64,000 bases of DNA from Pseudarthrobacter sp. NamE2 (GCF_005796205.1 NZ_VAHN01000002.1:310001-374000), one strand, 5' to 3'. Positions 1 through 9,152 are shown, counted from the stretch's first letter. A program made the numbers and translations. The notes: generated by a model from the letters alone, not told the origin.

Positions 1-213
1 GACAACCGGAATGGGCCGGTGCGCCGCGTGGAAGTGCTGGTGCTGGAGCAGGCGGCGCCGCCCGCCGGCAGGGCCGCAGCGGTCCTGGCGCGGCTGTTCG
101 GCACGGCCGGCTCGTCCGTCTACGTCTCGGTATCCTGTCCGGACGTTGCGTCCTTCGCCGCCGCCCGTGCTGATGTATCCGCGCACCTGGCGGTCCTGCC
201 GCCGTCGAACTAG
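1..213 (+). CDS. C-terminal fragment of an unidentified protein
   Basis: Frame 1 is open from the first base and ends at TAG 211-213, so the gene begins before the window and only about 70 C-terminal residues are visible. The fragment is rich in Ala, Val and Pro, with a hydrophobic stretch around VEVLVLEQ and a tail ending LAVLPPSN. I see no motif that identifies a family. It lies just upstream of the cysteine desulfurase gene on the same strand. An internal ATG or GTG start cannot be excluded, but an open frame reaching the window edge favours a truncated larger gene. Confidence 0.5.
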   Translation, partial: DNRNGPVRRVEVLVLEQAAPPAGRAAAVLARLFGTAGSSVYVSVSCPDVASFAAARADVSAHLAVLPPSN

Positions 214-259
214 CGGCGGAACCCGGCAGGCCACCCGGCGCCGGAGGCGGGGCCGCTAG
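210..259. repeat. Inverted repeat between the first gene and the cysteine desulfurase gene
   Basis: CTAGCGGC at 210-217 is exactly complementary to GCCGCTAG at 252-259. The left arm overlaps the stop codon of the upstream gene, and the right arm overlaps the -10-like TAGAAT element of the next gene. The 34-nt centre is itself GC-rich and foldable. There is no T-tract, so it is not a classic terminator. It could be an operator or a weak terminator. Confidence 0.4.
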
Positions 260-262
260 AAT
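257..262 (+). promoter_or_regulatory. Candidate -10 element for a leaderless cysteine desulfurase transcript
   Basis: TAGAAT ends 6 nt before the GTG start at 269, the spacing expected when transcription begins at the start codon itself. There is no convincing Shine-Dalgarno sequence in the gap. Leaderless mRNAs are common in actinobacteria. No clear -35 box is visible. The assignment is inference from spacing alone. Confidence 0.4.
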
Positions 263-268
263 TAACAG

Positions 269-1498
269 GTGCCCGTCTACCTCGATCATGCTGCCACCAC
301 CCCGCTTTCGGCCGAGGCCCTGGCTGCCCTGACGCGCGAACTCACCCGCACCGGGAACCCCTCGTCCCTGCACGGCTCCGGGCGCCGTGCGCGTCGAGCG
401 GTGGAGGATGCCAGGGAGGTTGTTGGCGCGGCCGCGGGTGCCCACCCGTCCGAAGTGATCTTCACATCCGGTGGGACGGAGTCGGACAACCTTGCCGTCA
501 AGGGCCTTTACTGGTCCCGGCTGGCAGAGAATCCTGCACGGCGCAGGATCCTCTGCTCCGCCGTCGAGCACCATGCGGTGCTGGACACCGTTGAGTGGCT
601 GGAGCGGCACGAGGGCGCCCAGGTGACCTGGCTGCCCGTTGATGAGGAGGGCGTGGTGGGTCTGGCAGTCCTCGGGGAGGAGCTGGCGCGCGAGCCGGAC
701 TCCATCGCACTGGTGACGGTGATGTGGGCCAACAATGAGGTGGGCACCATCCAGCCGGTCCACCGCATCGTGGAGCTGGCGCATGCTGCCGGGGTTCCCG
801 TGCACTCGGACGCGGTGCAGGCGTTCGGCTCGCTTCCCGTGAATTTTCGGGAGTCGGGCCTGGACGCCATGTCCATCTCCGGGCACAAGATCGGCGGCCC
901 GGTGGGGGTGGGCGCGCTCCTGTTGGGACGGGCGGTGAAGCTGACGCCGGTCCAGCACGGCGGAGGACAGGAACGGGACGTCCGCTCGGGCACCCTGGAC
1001 ACGGCCTCCATCGCGGCCTTCGCCGCTGCGGCCGAAGCTGCGACGGCGGCGCTCGCCACGGAAGCTGAACGCATCGCAGCGCTGCGCGACCGCCTGATTG
1101 ACGGCGTCCTGGAGCGCGTGCCCGACGCCGTCCTGCGCGGTGCGCGGGGCGCCGGCCGGCTGCCCGGGAACGCGCACTTCACTTTTCCGGGCTGTGAGGG
1201 GGACTCACTGCTGTTCCTCCTGGACCTTGCCGGCGTGGAATCGTCCACCGGGTCCGCCTGCACCGCCGGCGTTCCGCGTCCTTCACATGTGCTGCTGGCC
1301 ATGGGGCTGGACGAGGAAACGGCCAGGGGAGCCCAGCGCTTCACCCTCGGCCACGCATCCACCCAGGCGGACGTGGATGTCCTGCTGGCGGCCCTTCCGG
1401 ATGCTTATGCAAGGGCACGGCAGGCAGGCATGGCCGGACATGAGTCCTCGATCCAAACCGCCGGCACCATTGCCCGGCAGGGCCAGGCAGGCCGCTGA
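269..1498 (+). CDS. Cysteine desulfurase (NifS/IscS family)
   Basis: This PLP-dependent enzyme converts L-cysteine to alanine and an enzyme-bound persulfide, supplying sulfur for tRNA thiolation and Fe-S clusters. The 409-residue protein starts YLDHAATTP, the family signature. It has the GGTESDN cofactor-binding loop near residues 68-74, HSDAVQ near 179-184, the PLP lysine in SGHKIGG (K207) and the catalytic cysteine in STGSACTAG (C331). Length is normal for the family. GTG at 269 is the natural start because the conserved N-terminus follows immediately. The next gene is mnmA, which uses such persulfide sulfur, so the pair probably acts together in 2-thiouridine synthesis. Confidence 0.95.
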   Translation: MPVYLDHAATTPLSAEALAALTRELTRTGNPSSLHGSGRRARRAVEDAREVVGAAAGAHPSEVIFTSGGTESDNLAVKGLYWSRLAENPARRRILCSAVEHHAVLDTVEWLERHEGAQVTWLPVDEEGVVGLAVLGEELAREPDSIALVTVMWANNEVGTIQPVHRIVELAHAAGVPVHSDAVQAFGSLPVNFRESGLDAMSISGHKIGGPVGVGALLLGRAVKLTPVQHGGGQERDVRSGTLDTASIAAFAAAAEAATAALATEAERIAALRDRLIDGVLERVPDAVLRGARGAGRLPGNAHFTFPGCEGDSLLFLLDLAGVESSTGSACTAGVPRPSHVLLAMGLDEETARGAQRFTLGHASTQADVDVLLAALPDAYARARQAGMAGHESSIQTAGTIARQGQAGR

Positions 1499-1531
1499 CC
1501 GCACATTGGAGTGCGGTTTCGCAGAAGGCCG

Positions 1532-1537
1532 TAGAAT
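1532..1537 (+). promoter_or_regulatory. Candidate -10 element upstream of mnmA
   Basis: TAGAAT lies in the 132-bp gap before mnmA, with a weak TTGGAG-like element at 1507-1512 about 19 bp upstream. If real, it would give an untranslated leader of roughly 85-90 nt. Pattern match only. Confidence 0.3.
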
Positions 1538-1630
1538 AGACAGGCGAACATTGTTTCCGCACGCCCGCCTGGCCGGCGCGTCTCTTCCGGCCGTCGGCCC
1601 GCACCCTCCCCACAACAACAGAAAGCCAGC

Positions 1631-2758
1631 ATGCGAGTTCTAGCAGCCATGAGCGGCGGAGTCGACTCCGCCGTTGCCGCCGCCCGCGCCGTCGAGGCCG
1701 GGCACGACGTCGTCGGCGTCCACCTGGCGCTGTCACGGATGCCGGGCACCCTGCGGACCGGCAGCCGTGGATGCTGCACAATTGAAGACTCCCGCGACGC
1801 CTGGCGCGCCTGCGACGTGCTGGGCATTCCGTACTACGTCTGGGACTTCTCAGAGCGGTTCAAGGAGGACGTGGTCCAGGACTTCATCGATGAGTACGCC
1901 GCTGGCCGGACCCCCAACCCGTGCATGCGCTGCAACGAACGGATCAAGTTCGCGGCGCTGCTCGAAAAAGCCATCGCGCTGGGCTTCGACGCCGTCTGCA
2001 CCGGACACTACGCCAAGGTGATCGAGGATGCCGACGGAAACCGCGAACTGCACCGCGCCGCCGATTGGGCCAAGGACCAAAGCTACGTCCTGGGTGTCCT
2101 CACCCACGAACAGCTCAAGCACTCGATGTTTCCGCTGGCCGACACCCCCTCCAAGGCGGAGGTGCGGGCTGAGGCCGAGCGCCGCGGCCTGTCGGTGGCC
2201 AACAAGCCTGACAGCCACGACATCTGCTTCATCCCTGACGGCGACACCGCAGGATGGCTGGCTGAAAAGATCGAGATGACCACCGGCGACATCGTGGACG
2301 AAACTGGGACAAAGGTGGGTGAACATGCCGGTGCCAACGCCTTCACCGTCGGCCAGCGCCGCGGCCTGAAGCTCGGCACTCCCGCCGCCGACGGCAAGCC
2401 GCGGTTCGTGCTGGAGATCAGGCCCAAAGAGAACAAGGTGGTTGTGGGACCACAGGCGCTGCTCGCTATCGACGAGATCCGCGGCATCAAGGTGTCGTGG
2501 GCCGGCCTGCCCATCGCCGAGGTTGACTCCGGCGAGGAGTTCGACTGCTACGCCCAGGTGCGCGCCCACGGTGATCCGGTTCCCGCGACCGCCCGCATGG
2601 AGCTTGGCGGTGACTCTTCCGGACAGCTGGTGGTTCGGCTGGCAGACCCGCTGCGCGGCGTGGCCCCCGGGCAGACGGTGGTCCTCTACCAAGGGACCCG
2701 CGTCCTGGGGCAGGCAACCATCGACGCCGCCCGGTCCCTCCATCGCGCTGCGCTCTAA
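1631..2758 (+). CDS. mnmA: tRNA-specific 2-thiouridylase MnmA
   Basis: MnmA activates U34 of Lys, Glu and Gln tRNAs with ATP and replaces the 2-oxygen with sulfur. The 375-residue protein has the N-type ATP pyrophosphatase loop MSGGVDS at residues 7-13. The catalytic pair is visible as C98 in NPCMRCN and C199 in SHDICFIP, matching the known E. coli arrangement. GHYAK near 125-129 and KDQSYVLG near 148-155 are further family motifs. The start ATG is directly followed by the conserved core. It follows a cysteine desulfurase gene, its probable sulfur donor. Confidence 0.97.
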   Translation: MRVLAAMSGGVDSAVAAARAVEAGHDVVGVHLALSRMPGTLRTGSRGCCTIEDSRDAWRACDVLGIPYYVWDFSERFKEDVVQDFIDEYAAGRTPNPCMRCNERIKFAALLEKAIALGFDAVCTGHYAKVIEDADGNRELHRAADWAKDQSYVLGVLTHEQLKHSMFPLADTPSKAEVRAEAERRGLSVANKPDSHDICFIPDGDTAGWLAEKIEMTTGDIVDETGTKVGEHAGANAFTVGQRRGLKLGTPAADGKPRFVLEIRPKENKVVVGPQALLAIDEIRGIKVSWAGLPIAEVDSGEEFDCYAQVRAHGDPVPATARMELGGDSSGQLVVRLADPLRGVAPGQTVVLYQGTRVLGQATIDAARSLHRAAL

Positions 2759-2769
2759 CTCCCTGCCCA

Positions 2770-2775
2770 TAGACT
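2770..2775 (+). promoter_or_regulatory. Candidate -10 element for a leaderless chorismate mutase transcript
   Basis: TAGACT ends 6 nt before the ATG at 2782, with no usable ribosome binding site between, so transcription could begin at the start codon. This is the same geometry as at 257-262. No strong -35 is seen. Confidence 0.4.
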
Positions 2776-2781
2776 GGGATC

Positions 2782-3195
2782 ATGACGCAGCACAACCTCC
2801 CGGCACCTGACCCCGATGATTTCGATCCTTCAGCCAGTTCCCTGGCCGGCCAGGTGGACAACGCGGTGATGGCTGAACTGCTCTCAATCCGTTCCAGTAT
2901 CGACAACATCGACGCCACACTGGTCTACCTCCTGGCCGAACGGTTCAAGGCCACGCAAAAGGTGGGATTCCTGAAGGCTGCCCACCGGCTCCCCGCGGGC
3001 GACCCGGGGCGCGAAGCCGCGCAGATCGCCAGGCTCCGGCGGCTCGCCGAGGACGCCCACTTGGATCCTGCTTTTGCCGAAAAGTTCCTGAACTTCATCA
3101 TCGGTGAGGTGATCCGGCACCACGAGGCCATAGCCGAGGACCACCAGACCGCCGCCGGGTCCGGCCAGCACCCGCAGGCCTCAGCCCTCGCATGA
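2782..3195 (+). CDS. Chorismate mutase (AroQ class)
   Basis: The enzyme rearranges chorismate to prephenate, the first committed step to phenylalanine and tyrosine. The 137-residue all-helical protein shows the AroQ pattern: RSSIDNID near 37-44, then LVYLLAERFKATQKVGFLKA, in which the Arg, Asp and Lys positions correspond to AroQ active-site residues, and a C-terminal helix with FAEKFLNFIIGEVIRHHE. The first roughly 30 residues are acidic and probably flexible. Its stop codon overlaps the start of the next gene (ATGA), indicating translational coupling with the MetE-like protein. Confidence 0.85.
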   Translation: MTQHNLPAPDPDDFDPSASSLAGQVDNAVMAELLSIRSSIDNIDATLVYLLAERFKATQKVGFLKAAHRLPAGDPGREAAQIARLRRLAEDAHLDPAFAEKFLNFIIGEVIRHHEAIAEDHQTAAGSGQHPQASALA

Positions 3196-4265
3196 TGGTG
3201 GCTGAACGGCCCGGGCCGGATAAGGCTGCCGCTGAACCGGGGAAGGCAGTGCCGACGGAAGTAACCGCAACCGCGCTGGGACCGTGGCCGGGCGGGGACC
3301 CCCTCGAAGCGGCGCGCATCATCCGTGGCGAACTTGGCCGGCCGCACCTGCCGTTCCTCGCCGAATTGCCGGCCCGCGGCGTGGGCTCCGATCCCCTGGG
3401 GCGTACCGCCTCCCTGCTCGAGGAACTTGCCGTTGACGTCCAGCCCTATGGATGGCGGCTTGTCGACCGCCCGGGCAAGGACTTCCGGCGGGCAGCCTCC
3501 GCACTCGCAACCGATGTCAACGTCCTGGCCGACGTCGCAGGAGCCGAAGAAACGTCCGCCGACGGGATCAAGGTCCAGCTGGTGGGGCCATTGAGCCTCG
3601 CCGCAGGCCTGCACCTGCACAACGGGGAGCGCGCCCTGGTTGACTACGGCGCCCGCCGCGACCTCGCCGCCTCACTGGCCGCCGGCGTCGGAAACCATCT
3701 CACCCGGGTCTCCGCAGCAGTTCCGGGAGCGCGGCTGGTAGTGCAGCTCGATGAACCGGAGATCGCCGCCGTCCTGGCCGGCACCATCCCCACCGCCAGC
3801 GGCTACCGCACACTGCGGGCGGTGGCACCCTCGGAAGCCAGGGAATCATGGCGGCTGGTGATGGATGCCCTCCGTGCTGCCGGGGCCAGCGAAGTGGTGG
3901 TGTCCGTTCCAGCCATCGAGGCGCCGTTCGAACCCGTCCTTGCGGCGGGCGCTGACGGCATCGCCGTGCCACTGAAGCCCCTTACCACCCGCCAGTGGGA
4001 GCAACTCGCCGGCGCAGTCGAGGCGGGCAAGCGGCTGTGGGCGGGAGCACTTGACGTCGAGGGCGCGCAGCTTCCAAAAGTGGCGGACTGCGTGGACTCG
4101 GTGTGGCGGCCGTGGCGCCAGCTTGGCCTGCCGGCCTCGTCCCTGCGCACCATCCGGGTCACTCCGTCGGCGGGGCTTGCGGGGCACACCCCGGCGCAAG
4201 CCACCGCCGTGCTGGGACGCCTGACCCAGCTTGCGGACGGGCTGAACCAGCTCGCCCTGGGGTAG
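3192..4265 (+). CDS. Short MetE-like (vitamin B12-independent methionine synthase family) protein
   Basis: The 357-residue protein is about half the length of true MetE and resembles its C-terminal catalytic barrel: IKVQLVGPLSLAAGLHL, VVQLDEP and RTIRVTPSAGL segments match that fold. I cannot find the zinc-binding His-x-Cys pair or the distal Cys of authentic MetE; the only cysteine noticed is in VADCVDS. It may therefore have a different methyl-transfer or structural role. The start ATG overlaps the stop of the chorismate mutase gene. Its position after mnmA resembles the arrangement in other actinobacteria. Methionine synthase activity should not be assumed. Confidence 0.75.
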   Translation: MMVAERPGPDKAAAEPGKAVPTEVTATALGPWPGGDPLEAARIIRGELGRPHLPFLAELPARGVGSDPLGRTASLLEELAVDVQPYGWRLVDRPGKDFRRAASALATDVNVLADVAGAEETSADGIKVQLVGPLSLAAGLHLHNGERALVDYGARRDLAASLAAGVGNHLTRVSAAVPGARLVVQLDEPEIAAVLAGTIPTASGYRTLRAVAPSEARESWRLVMDALRAAGASEVVVSVPAIEAPFEPVLAAGADGIAVPLKPLTTRQWEQLAGAVEAGKRLWAGALDVEGAQLPKVADCVDSVWRPWRQLGLPASSLRTIRVTPSAGLAGHTPAQATAVLGRLTQLADGLNQLALG

Positions 4266-4277
4266 CCGGAGAAGCTG

Positions 4278-4991
4278 CTAGATCCGGTTTTCCCAGCGGT
4301 CCGGCTGTGCGTAGCGGGGCAGGAAGCTGTGCGCCGGGCTGCCTCCCGTATAGGGGCGCAGCCTGTAGTCGAAGCCGCCGGCGTACACCAGGACCAGTCC
4401 GATGTGTGGCTGGATGACTTTGACCTGGATCCTGTGCCGGCCGTTAGGGCCTTCGGCCGGATCCCACCACTGCTCAGCGTAGGCTTTGGCGTCCAATGCT
4501 GCGGGCAGCGGAATCCGCAGGGGCCCAAGGAACAGGCGGGATGCTTCGGAGACGCCGCGCAGCCGTCCCTCCGCCGTGACGCTGAGATTCAGGTCTGTCA
4601 CCATGCGGCGGTAGCGGCCCACGTAATCCACCAGTTGCGGGGACCCGTTCCGGCTGGTGACGCTGGTGGTGTCCTGGAACATCCGGGTCCGGCCCGGGAA
4701 GCGGATCTCCCGCCGTGCCGTGAGGCTGGAACGTCCGAACGGGTCCTGGTGGGCGTGGTTTTCGATGCGGAACGGGATGTTTTCCCCGTATTCAGGGAAG
4801 AAGGCTTCTTCGCCGGCCGTCATGCGCAGCAGGGGCCGAAGCCATTCCTGCCGGCACCCCACCACGTCGAACGTGCCTTCGCCCACGCCGTACGTTCCGG
4901 AGCCGGGCACCAGCGAAAAGTAGTCCTGCAGTTCAGGCTGCAGCCCGCCAAAGTCCGCGCCAAGGACCTGCTGGTAGATCGGTACGTTCAC
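4278..4991 (-). CDS. DUF4166 domain-containing protein
   Basis: This 237-residue protein begins MNVPIYQQVLGADF. It contains the DUF4166-like core GTYGVGEGTFDVVG, a middle FPGRTRMFQDTT strand region and a C-terminal GLVLVYAGGFDYRLRPY. Function is unknown. No signal peptide or membrane helix is evident. It is the last gene of the minus-strand operon after the DUF58 gene (30-bp gap) and ends 12 bp from the convergent MetE-like gene, leaving very little room for a terminator. Why it accompanies a MoxR/DUF58 operon is not apparent. Confidence 0.7.
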   Translation of the reverse strand: MNVPIYQQVLGADFGGLQPELQDYFSLVPGSGTYGVGEGTFDVVGCRQEWLRPLLRMTAGEEAFFPEYGENIPFRIENHAHQDPFGRSSLTARREIRFPGRTRMFQDTTSVTSRNGSPQLVDYVGRYRRMVTDLNLSVTAEGRLRGVSEASRLFLGPLRIPLPAALDAKAYAEQWWDPAEGPNGRHRIQVKVIQPHIGLVLVYAGGFDYRLRPYTGGSPAHSFLPRYAQPDRWENRI

Positions 4992-5021
4992 GAAGCTCCT
5001 CCCGGAAAGACATCACTGGTT

Positions 5022-6314
5022 TCACAATCTACCGGCCGCCTTGAGCCGGATGTACATGTCTGCCAGGCGCGGGGGGAGCTGGCGCGGTTCGGCGTCCACC
5101 ACTTCCACGCCGTGCCGGCGGAGCTCTGCGCTGACGGCGGCACGCTGCAGGAGGGAACGTTCGGCAGCAGCAGCCCGGAACACGCCGGCAGCGTCGGAAC
5201 GCTCCCTCAGCATGACATCCAGCTGCGGGTCACGGACCGCTGCCACCACCACCACGTGGTCGTGCGCCAGCCGGGCAGCGGCGGGAAGCAGCCCCTCCTC
5301 CGGTGCGCCGCCGTCGAGCGATGTCAGCAGCACCACCAGCGACCGGTGCGCGGTCACCGCCCGGACCTGGGCGGGAACGGCAGGCCAGTCCATCTCGATG
5401 AGTTCCGGGTCCAGCGGTGCCATGGCCTGGACCAGCTGTCCCAGCAGGTTGCCCTGCACAGCGGAACCCGCCCGGGCACGGAGACGGCGGTCGAAGGCCA
5501 GGAAGTCCACGCTGTCACCGCCCCGCTCGGCCAGGACGCCCAGCAGGAGGGCGGCTTCCATGCCGGTATCCAGCCGGGTCTCGTCGTCGATCCTGGCCGC
5601 CGACGTCCGCGAGGTGTCAAGGACCAACACCACACGGCGGTCACGCTCCGGGCGCCACGTGCGGACCACGACGGCGGACCGGCGGGCGGTTGCCCGCCAG
5701 TCGATGGAGCGCACATCGTCACCCCGGACATAGTCCCGGAGCGAATCGAATTCGGTGCCCGCCCCGCGGATCTGGACGGCCGCTTTTCCGTCCAGCTCGC
5801 GGAGCTTGCGAAGCTTGGACGGCAGGTGCCGCCGCGAATGGAACGGCGGCAGCACGCGCAGCGTCCCCGGACACCCGAAGGTGCGCTGCCGGGCGGCGAG
5901 CAGCAGGGGACCGAAGGACCGCACCGTAACGTGCGGGGCGTGGAGGTCGCCGCGGCGGACCGGCCGCAGCCTTACCGCAACGCGCCTGCCTTCGCCGGCG
6001 GGGACACCGATCCGCTGGACGGGGTTCAGCGCTCCCGCGGACGGCTGCCAGCCGTCGCGGAGCGTGCCGCGCAGGCGCCGGCTTCCGTCGTTGTGGATGG
6101 TGAGCCGGGCCTCCGTTGTCCCGTGCAGGGTGACGTTGCCGGGTTCGGACCGCAGCACGCGCGCGTGCTTCGGTGAACCGGCGAGGAGCAGGTCGGCGGT
6201 GGCCAGGGCTGCCAGCACGGCCAGGACGGCAAGTACCGTTCCCCAGCCGGGCAGCAGCAGGACCGGCACCGTCCCCAGCAGGACCAGCAGGACGAAGCGC
6301 CCGGAGACTGCCAT
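5022..6314 (-). CDS. DUF58 domain protein (MoxR-associated)
   Basis: The 430-residue protein has two N-terminal membrane helices (about residues 5-45). A cytosolic DUF58 region is marked by the signature RDYVRGDDVRSIDWRATAR near 218-236, followed by a VWA-like fold with VLVLDTSRT, an imperfect MIDAS motif. In this family the protein is thought to partner MoxR AAA+ ATPases in folding or assembling other proteins. Its start shares one base with the stop of the MoxR gene (TGATG), so the two are translationally coupled. Confidence 0.9.
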   Translation of the reverse strand: MAVSGRFVLLVLLGTVPVLLLPGWGTVLAVLAVLAALATADLLLAGSPKHARVLRSEPGNVTLHGTTEARLTIHNDGSRRLRGTLRDGWQPSAGALNPVQRIGVPAGEGRRVAVRLRPVRRGDLHAPHVTVRSFGPLLLAARQRTFGCPGTLRVLPPFHSRRHLPSKLRKLRELDGKAAVQIRGAGTEFDSLRDYVRGDDVRSIDWRATARRSAVVVRTWRPERDRRVVLVLDTSRTSAARIDDETRLDTGMEAALLLGVLAERGGDSVDFLAFDRRLRARAGSAVQGNLLGQLVQAMAPLDPELIEMDWPAVPAQVRAVTAHRSLVVLLTSLDGGAPEEGLLPAAARLAHDHVVVVAAVRDPQLDVMLRERSDAAGVFRAAAAERSLLQRAAVSAELRRHGVEVVDAEPRQLPPRLADMYIRLKAAGRL

Positions 6315-7309
6315 CAGCGCGGAACGGGAACCGAGGCCAGGATGCTGCCAAGCACCTCGTCCACACGGACACCGTCCATCTGTGCTTCCGGCTGCAACGC
6401 CACCCGATGCCGCAGGCAGGGCACCGCCAGGGCCTTGACGTCGTCGGGGGTCACGAAACTCCTGCCGGAAAGCCAGGCCCAGGCCCGCGACGTGTTCAAC
6501 AGGGCCGTGGCGCCGCGCGGAGAGACACCCAGAAGGAAGGAGGGTGCGGAGCGGGTGGCCCGCACCAGGTCCACAATGTAGCCGATGATTTCCTGCTCGA
6601 CGGCGACGCCCGTCACCGCATGCCGGGCCCGCTCCAGGTCCGCGGCGCCGGCCACGGGACGGACCCCGGCGGCTGACAGGTCCCGGGGATCAAAGCCGGC
6701 AGCGTGGCGGCGGATGACCTCCATCTCTTCCCCCCGCTCCGGAAGGGGCATGGTGAGCTTGAGCAGGAAGCGGTCCAGCTGGGCCTCCGGCAGCGGGTAG
6801 GTGCCTTCGTATTCCACAGGGTTCTGGGTGGCGGCCACGAGGAACGGCGACGGCAGGGGCCGGGACACCCCGTCCACGGAGACCTGCCGTTCCTCCATCG
6901 CCTCCAGCAGCGACGCCTGGGTCTTTGGCGGCGTCCGGTTGATCTCATCCGCCAGCAGCAGGTTGGTGAATACCGGACCTTCCCGGAACGTGAATTCGGA
7001 CGTGTGCGAGTCGTACACCAGCGATCCCGTCACGTCACCGGGCATCAGGTCCGGCGTGAACTGCACCCGCTTGGTGTCCAGGTCCAGCGCCGCTGACAGT
7101 GCACGCACCAGCAGGGTCTTCGCGACGCCGGGCACGCCCTCCAGCAGTACATGCCCGTGGGACAGCAGCGCGATCAGCATTCCGGTGACGGTGGCATCCT
7201 GCCCCACCACGGCCTTGGACACCTCGCGGCGCACGTCCAGGAGGGCCTGCCGGGCTGAGTCGTGCTCCATCGGATCCAGGACCCGCTGACCGCTGCCGTG
7301 TTCACTCAT
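6314..7309 (-). CDS. MoxR-family AAA+ ATPase
   Basis: The 331-residue ATPase has Walker A GVPGVAKT at residues 58-65, Walker B LLLADEINR, the MoxR-typical PPKTQASLLEAMEER segment, and the sensor region ATQNPVEYEGTYPLPEAQLDRF. MoxR proteins act as chaperone-like ATPases together with VWA or DUF58 partners. The start overlaps the DUF4350 stop by 4 bp and the stop overlaps the DUF58 start. This gives a MoxR-DUF58 module embedded between membrane proteins, probably acting on an envelope substrate that remains unidentified. Confidence 0.93.
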   Translation of the reverse strand: MSEHGSGQRVLDPMEHDSARQALLDVRREVSKAVVGQDATVTGMLIALLSHGHVLLEGVPGVAKTLLVRALSAALDLDTKRVQFTPDLMPGDVTGSLVYDSHTSEFTFREGPVFTNLLLADEINRTPPKTQASLLEAMEERQVSVDGVSRPLPSPFLVAATQNPVEYEGTYPLPEAQLDRFLLKLTMPLPERGEEMEVIRRHAAGFDPRDLSAAGVRPVAGAADLERARHAVTGVAVEQEIIGYIVDLVRATRSAPSFLLGVSPRGATALLNTSRAWAWLSGRSFVTPDDVKALAVPCLRHRVALQPEAQMDGVRVDEVLGSILASVPVPR

Positions 7310-8508
7310 CGGCTGCTGACCTCTTTCTCTAGGTTGTTCAATCCCTGTGCCCAGGCCACGAGCCGGGGTTCCGTTCCCGGTTGGTCGTTGACAAGGCCGC
7401 GCACGTCGGCGGCGGACCGCCCCAGGTGGCGGGCCACCGCATCAATGACTTCATCTGCCGTGGCGCCCGGCCCCAGCCGGAGTCTACCGGCCAGCCGCAC
7501 CAGGGTTCCGGCCCGGAGGTTGTCTCGCGCCTGCTGCACCGCGTGGGCATCGTGGTACATGCGGGCCCGTCCCTCTGCTGTTTCCACCGCCTTCACCACC
7601 ACCGGAAGCGGTTCGAACACCAGCGGACCCAGGCGGCGGCCGCGCCAAACAATGGCGGCCAGGGCAACCACGAGGAGCCAGGGTCCCAGGAAATGGACCC
7701 AGCGCGGTGCCAGCTCATCAAGTGTCTGCCCTGATGCGGACGTGTCCAGGTCCTCAAGTGAGGGCAGGTACCACACCAGGTCCGCCGAACTGCCGAGCGT
7801 CCGGAGGGCGAGTGCAGCATGCCCCTGTTCGTCCAGCCGCTCATTGTCCAGGACTGCTGTGCTGCCCAGGACGGTCAGCCTGCCGTCGGCGCTGACGGCA
7901 AGCAGCCCGGCGGCGCCGCCGGCCGGCCGGTAACAGGACGTGCCGCCGTCGTACACAAAGCCTTGTTCCCCCGAGATCTCTCCGGCCGCGACGGCGTCCG
8001 GCAGCGGACAGCCGGGAGTGAGCAGAGGTGAAGCATCCGGGACAACGCCTGCCTGCCGGATGTCGTTGTCCAGCGCGGTCAACGTTTCCAGCCGGGGCGC
8101 CACCAGGACCATCCGGCCGGCCGCTGCTGCCAGCTCAAGGAGCCGGGGCTCATCGAGGAAACCGCTGCGGTCGTACAGCATGAGGGTGGGGGAGGAGCCT
8201 GCCTCCAGCGCGGACATGGCGTCCTCGAACTTCCCGGCACTCTGCACTTCAACGCCGTGCCGCCCGAGGATTTCGCTGACTGCCCGGGCACCGCCGGGAC
8301 CGGCATTGCCAGTTGAGAGGGGTACGCTGTCACCCTTGGGGGCCAACTGGCCCCACACCACGATGCCAAGGGCGACGGCCACTACCGCGGCAAAGACTGA
8401 GAGGGCCCGGTGCCGGCGGAGCCAGGCAAGGGCGGAACGCCGCCCGGTGCCCGGTGTCCCATTTACGCTGCCCGTTGTGCGCCCGCCGGCGGGCAGGACA
8501 TCCGTCAT
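7306..8508 (-). CDS. DUF4350 domain-containing membrane protein
   Basis: The 400-residue protein has a cytosolic basic N-terminus, a membrane helix near residues 36-52, an extracytoplasmic DUF4350 region with LSTGNAGPGGARAVSEILGRHGVEV and TLMLYDRSGFLDEPRL, and a second helix near residues 275-290 followed by a cytosolic tail. DUF4350 is a flavodoxin/GATase-like fold of unknown function usually found in MoxR operons. Overlaps with both neighbours (4 bp each) show tight co-translation. Confidence 0.85.
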   Translation of the reverse strand: MTDVLPAGGRTTGSVNGTPGTGRRSALAWLRRHRALSVFAAVVAVALGIVVWGQLAPKGDSVPLSTGNAGPGGARAVSEILGRHGVEVQSAGKFEDAMSALEAGSSPTLMLYDRSGFLDEPRLLELAAAAGRMVLVAPRLETLTALDNDIRQAGVVPDASPLLTPGCPLPDAVAAGEISGEQGFVYDGGTSCYRPAGGAAGLLAVSADGRLTVLGSTAVLDNERLDEQGHAALALRTLGSSADLVWYLPSLEDLDTSASGQTLDELAPRWVHFLGPWLLVVALAAIVWRGRRLGPLVFEPLPVVVKAVETAEGRARMYHDAHAVQQARDNLRAGTLVRLAGRLRLGPGATADEVIDAVARHLGRSAADVRGLVNDQPGTEPRLVAWAQGLNNLEKEVSSR

Positions 8509-9152
8509 GGCCGCACCGCCGCGTCGTGACCGGCGGCGGCCTGTCCGGGCCTGGCTGCATCAAGGGCAGCGTCCAGTCCGGCCACCTCCTGGTAGTCCCC
8601 GCGGCTGGCCGCCCTGTTGCCGTAGCGGACAGCGTCAAAGGTCCCTGCCGCCCGCTCCAGGCGCGCGGCTGCAAACGGAAACGGCGCCGAAAGACCACGC
8701 GCTGCCTCATCGGCCGTGCGCCCCGGCTGCGGATCGAGGATGACGCGCTCTTCCGCGGAAGCCACCAGCGCCCGGAAGCGTTCGACGACGGCGTCCCCCC
8801 ACTTTCCTGCCGCGGCCGCGGCTTCGGCACGCTGCCGGTAGTCTGCTGCAGCAAGGCTGGTGCCCGGCTCGAAAACATCGCCGGGCCGCCGGGCGGCGGC
8901 GTTCAGCCGGGGCCGGGCGAGGACCACCGCAACCGCAATGACCAGCACAACCGCGATGCCTATCACCGAGGCAGGCAGCTGCCCGGGGGACCCGGTGGAG
9001 CCGTCCAGGGACGAGAGCCAGTCCAGGAAGTTCTCCCAAAACGTTTGTGCCCAGGAGGGGGCTGCTTCCCGGTACTCCGGCTTGGCCAGTTCTTCGGCTG
9101 CCCACCGCCGGGCTTCCTCTGCGTCCGGCAGGACCGGCGGTTCAGCGGACAT
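8505..9152 (-). CDS. DUF4129 domain-containing membrane protein
   Basis: Starting at ATG 9152 the protein is 215 residues. It has an acidic N-terminal region with SWAQTFWENFLDWLSSLDG, one membrane helix near 62-82 (VIGIAVVLVIAVAVVLA), and a C-terminal DUF4129 domain ending in NRAASRGDYQEVAGLDAALD. A longer start at 9212 is possible but would overlap the upstream gene by about 70 bp; the chosen start leaves an 11-bp overlap. DUF4129 is commonly associated with MoxR/DUF58 clusters and transglutaminase-like proteins. Role unknown. Confidence 0.8.
   Translation of the reverse strand: MSAEPPVLPDAEEARRWAAEELAKPEYREAAPSWAQTFWENFLDWLSSLDGSTGSPGQLPASVIGIAVVLVIAVAVVLARPRLNAAARRPGDVFEPGTSLAAADYRQRAEAAAAAGKWGDAVVERFRALVASAEERVILDPQPGRTADEAARGLSAPFPFAAARLERAAGTFDAVRYGNRAASRGDYQEVAGLDAALDAARPGQAAAGHDAAVRP

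Noticed and set aside
4329..6176. Long + strand frame opposite the DUF58 gene
   Set aside because: The minus-strand DUF58 and DUF4166 reading frames have clear family sequence and operon overlaps.
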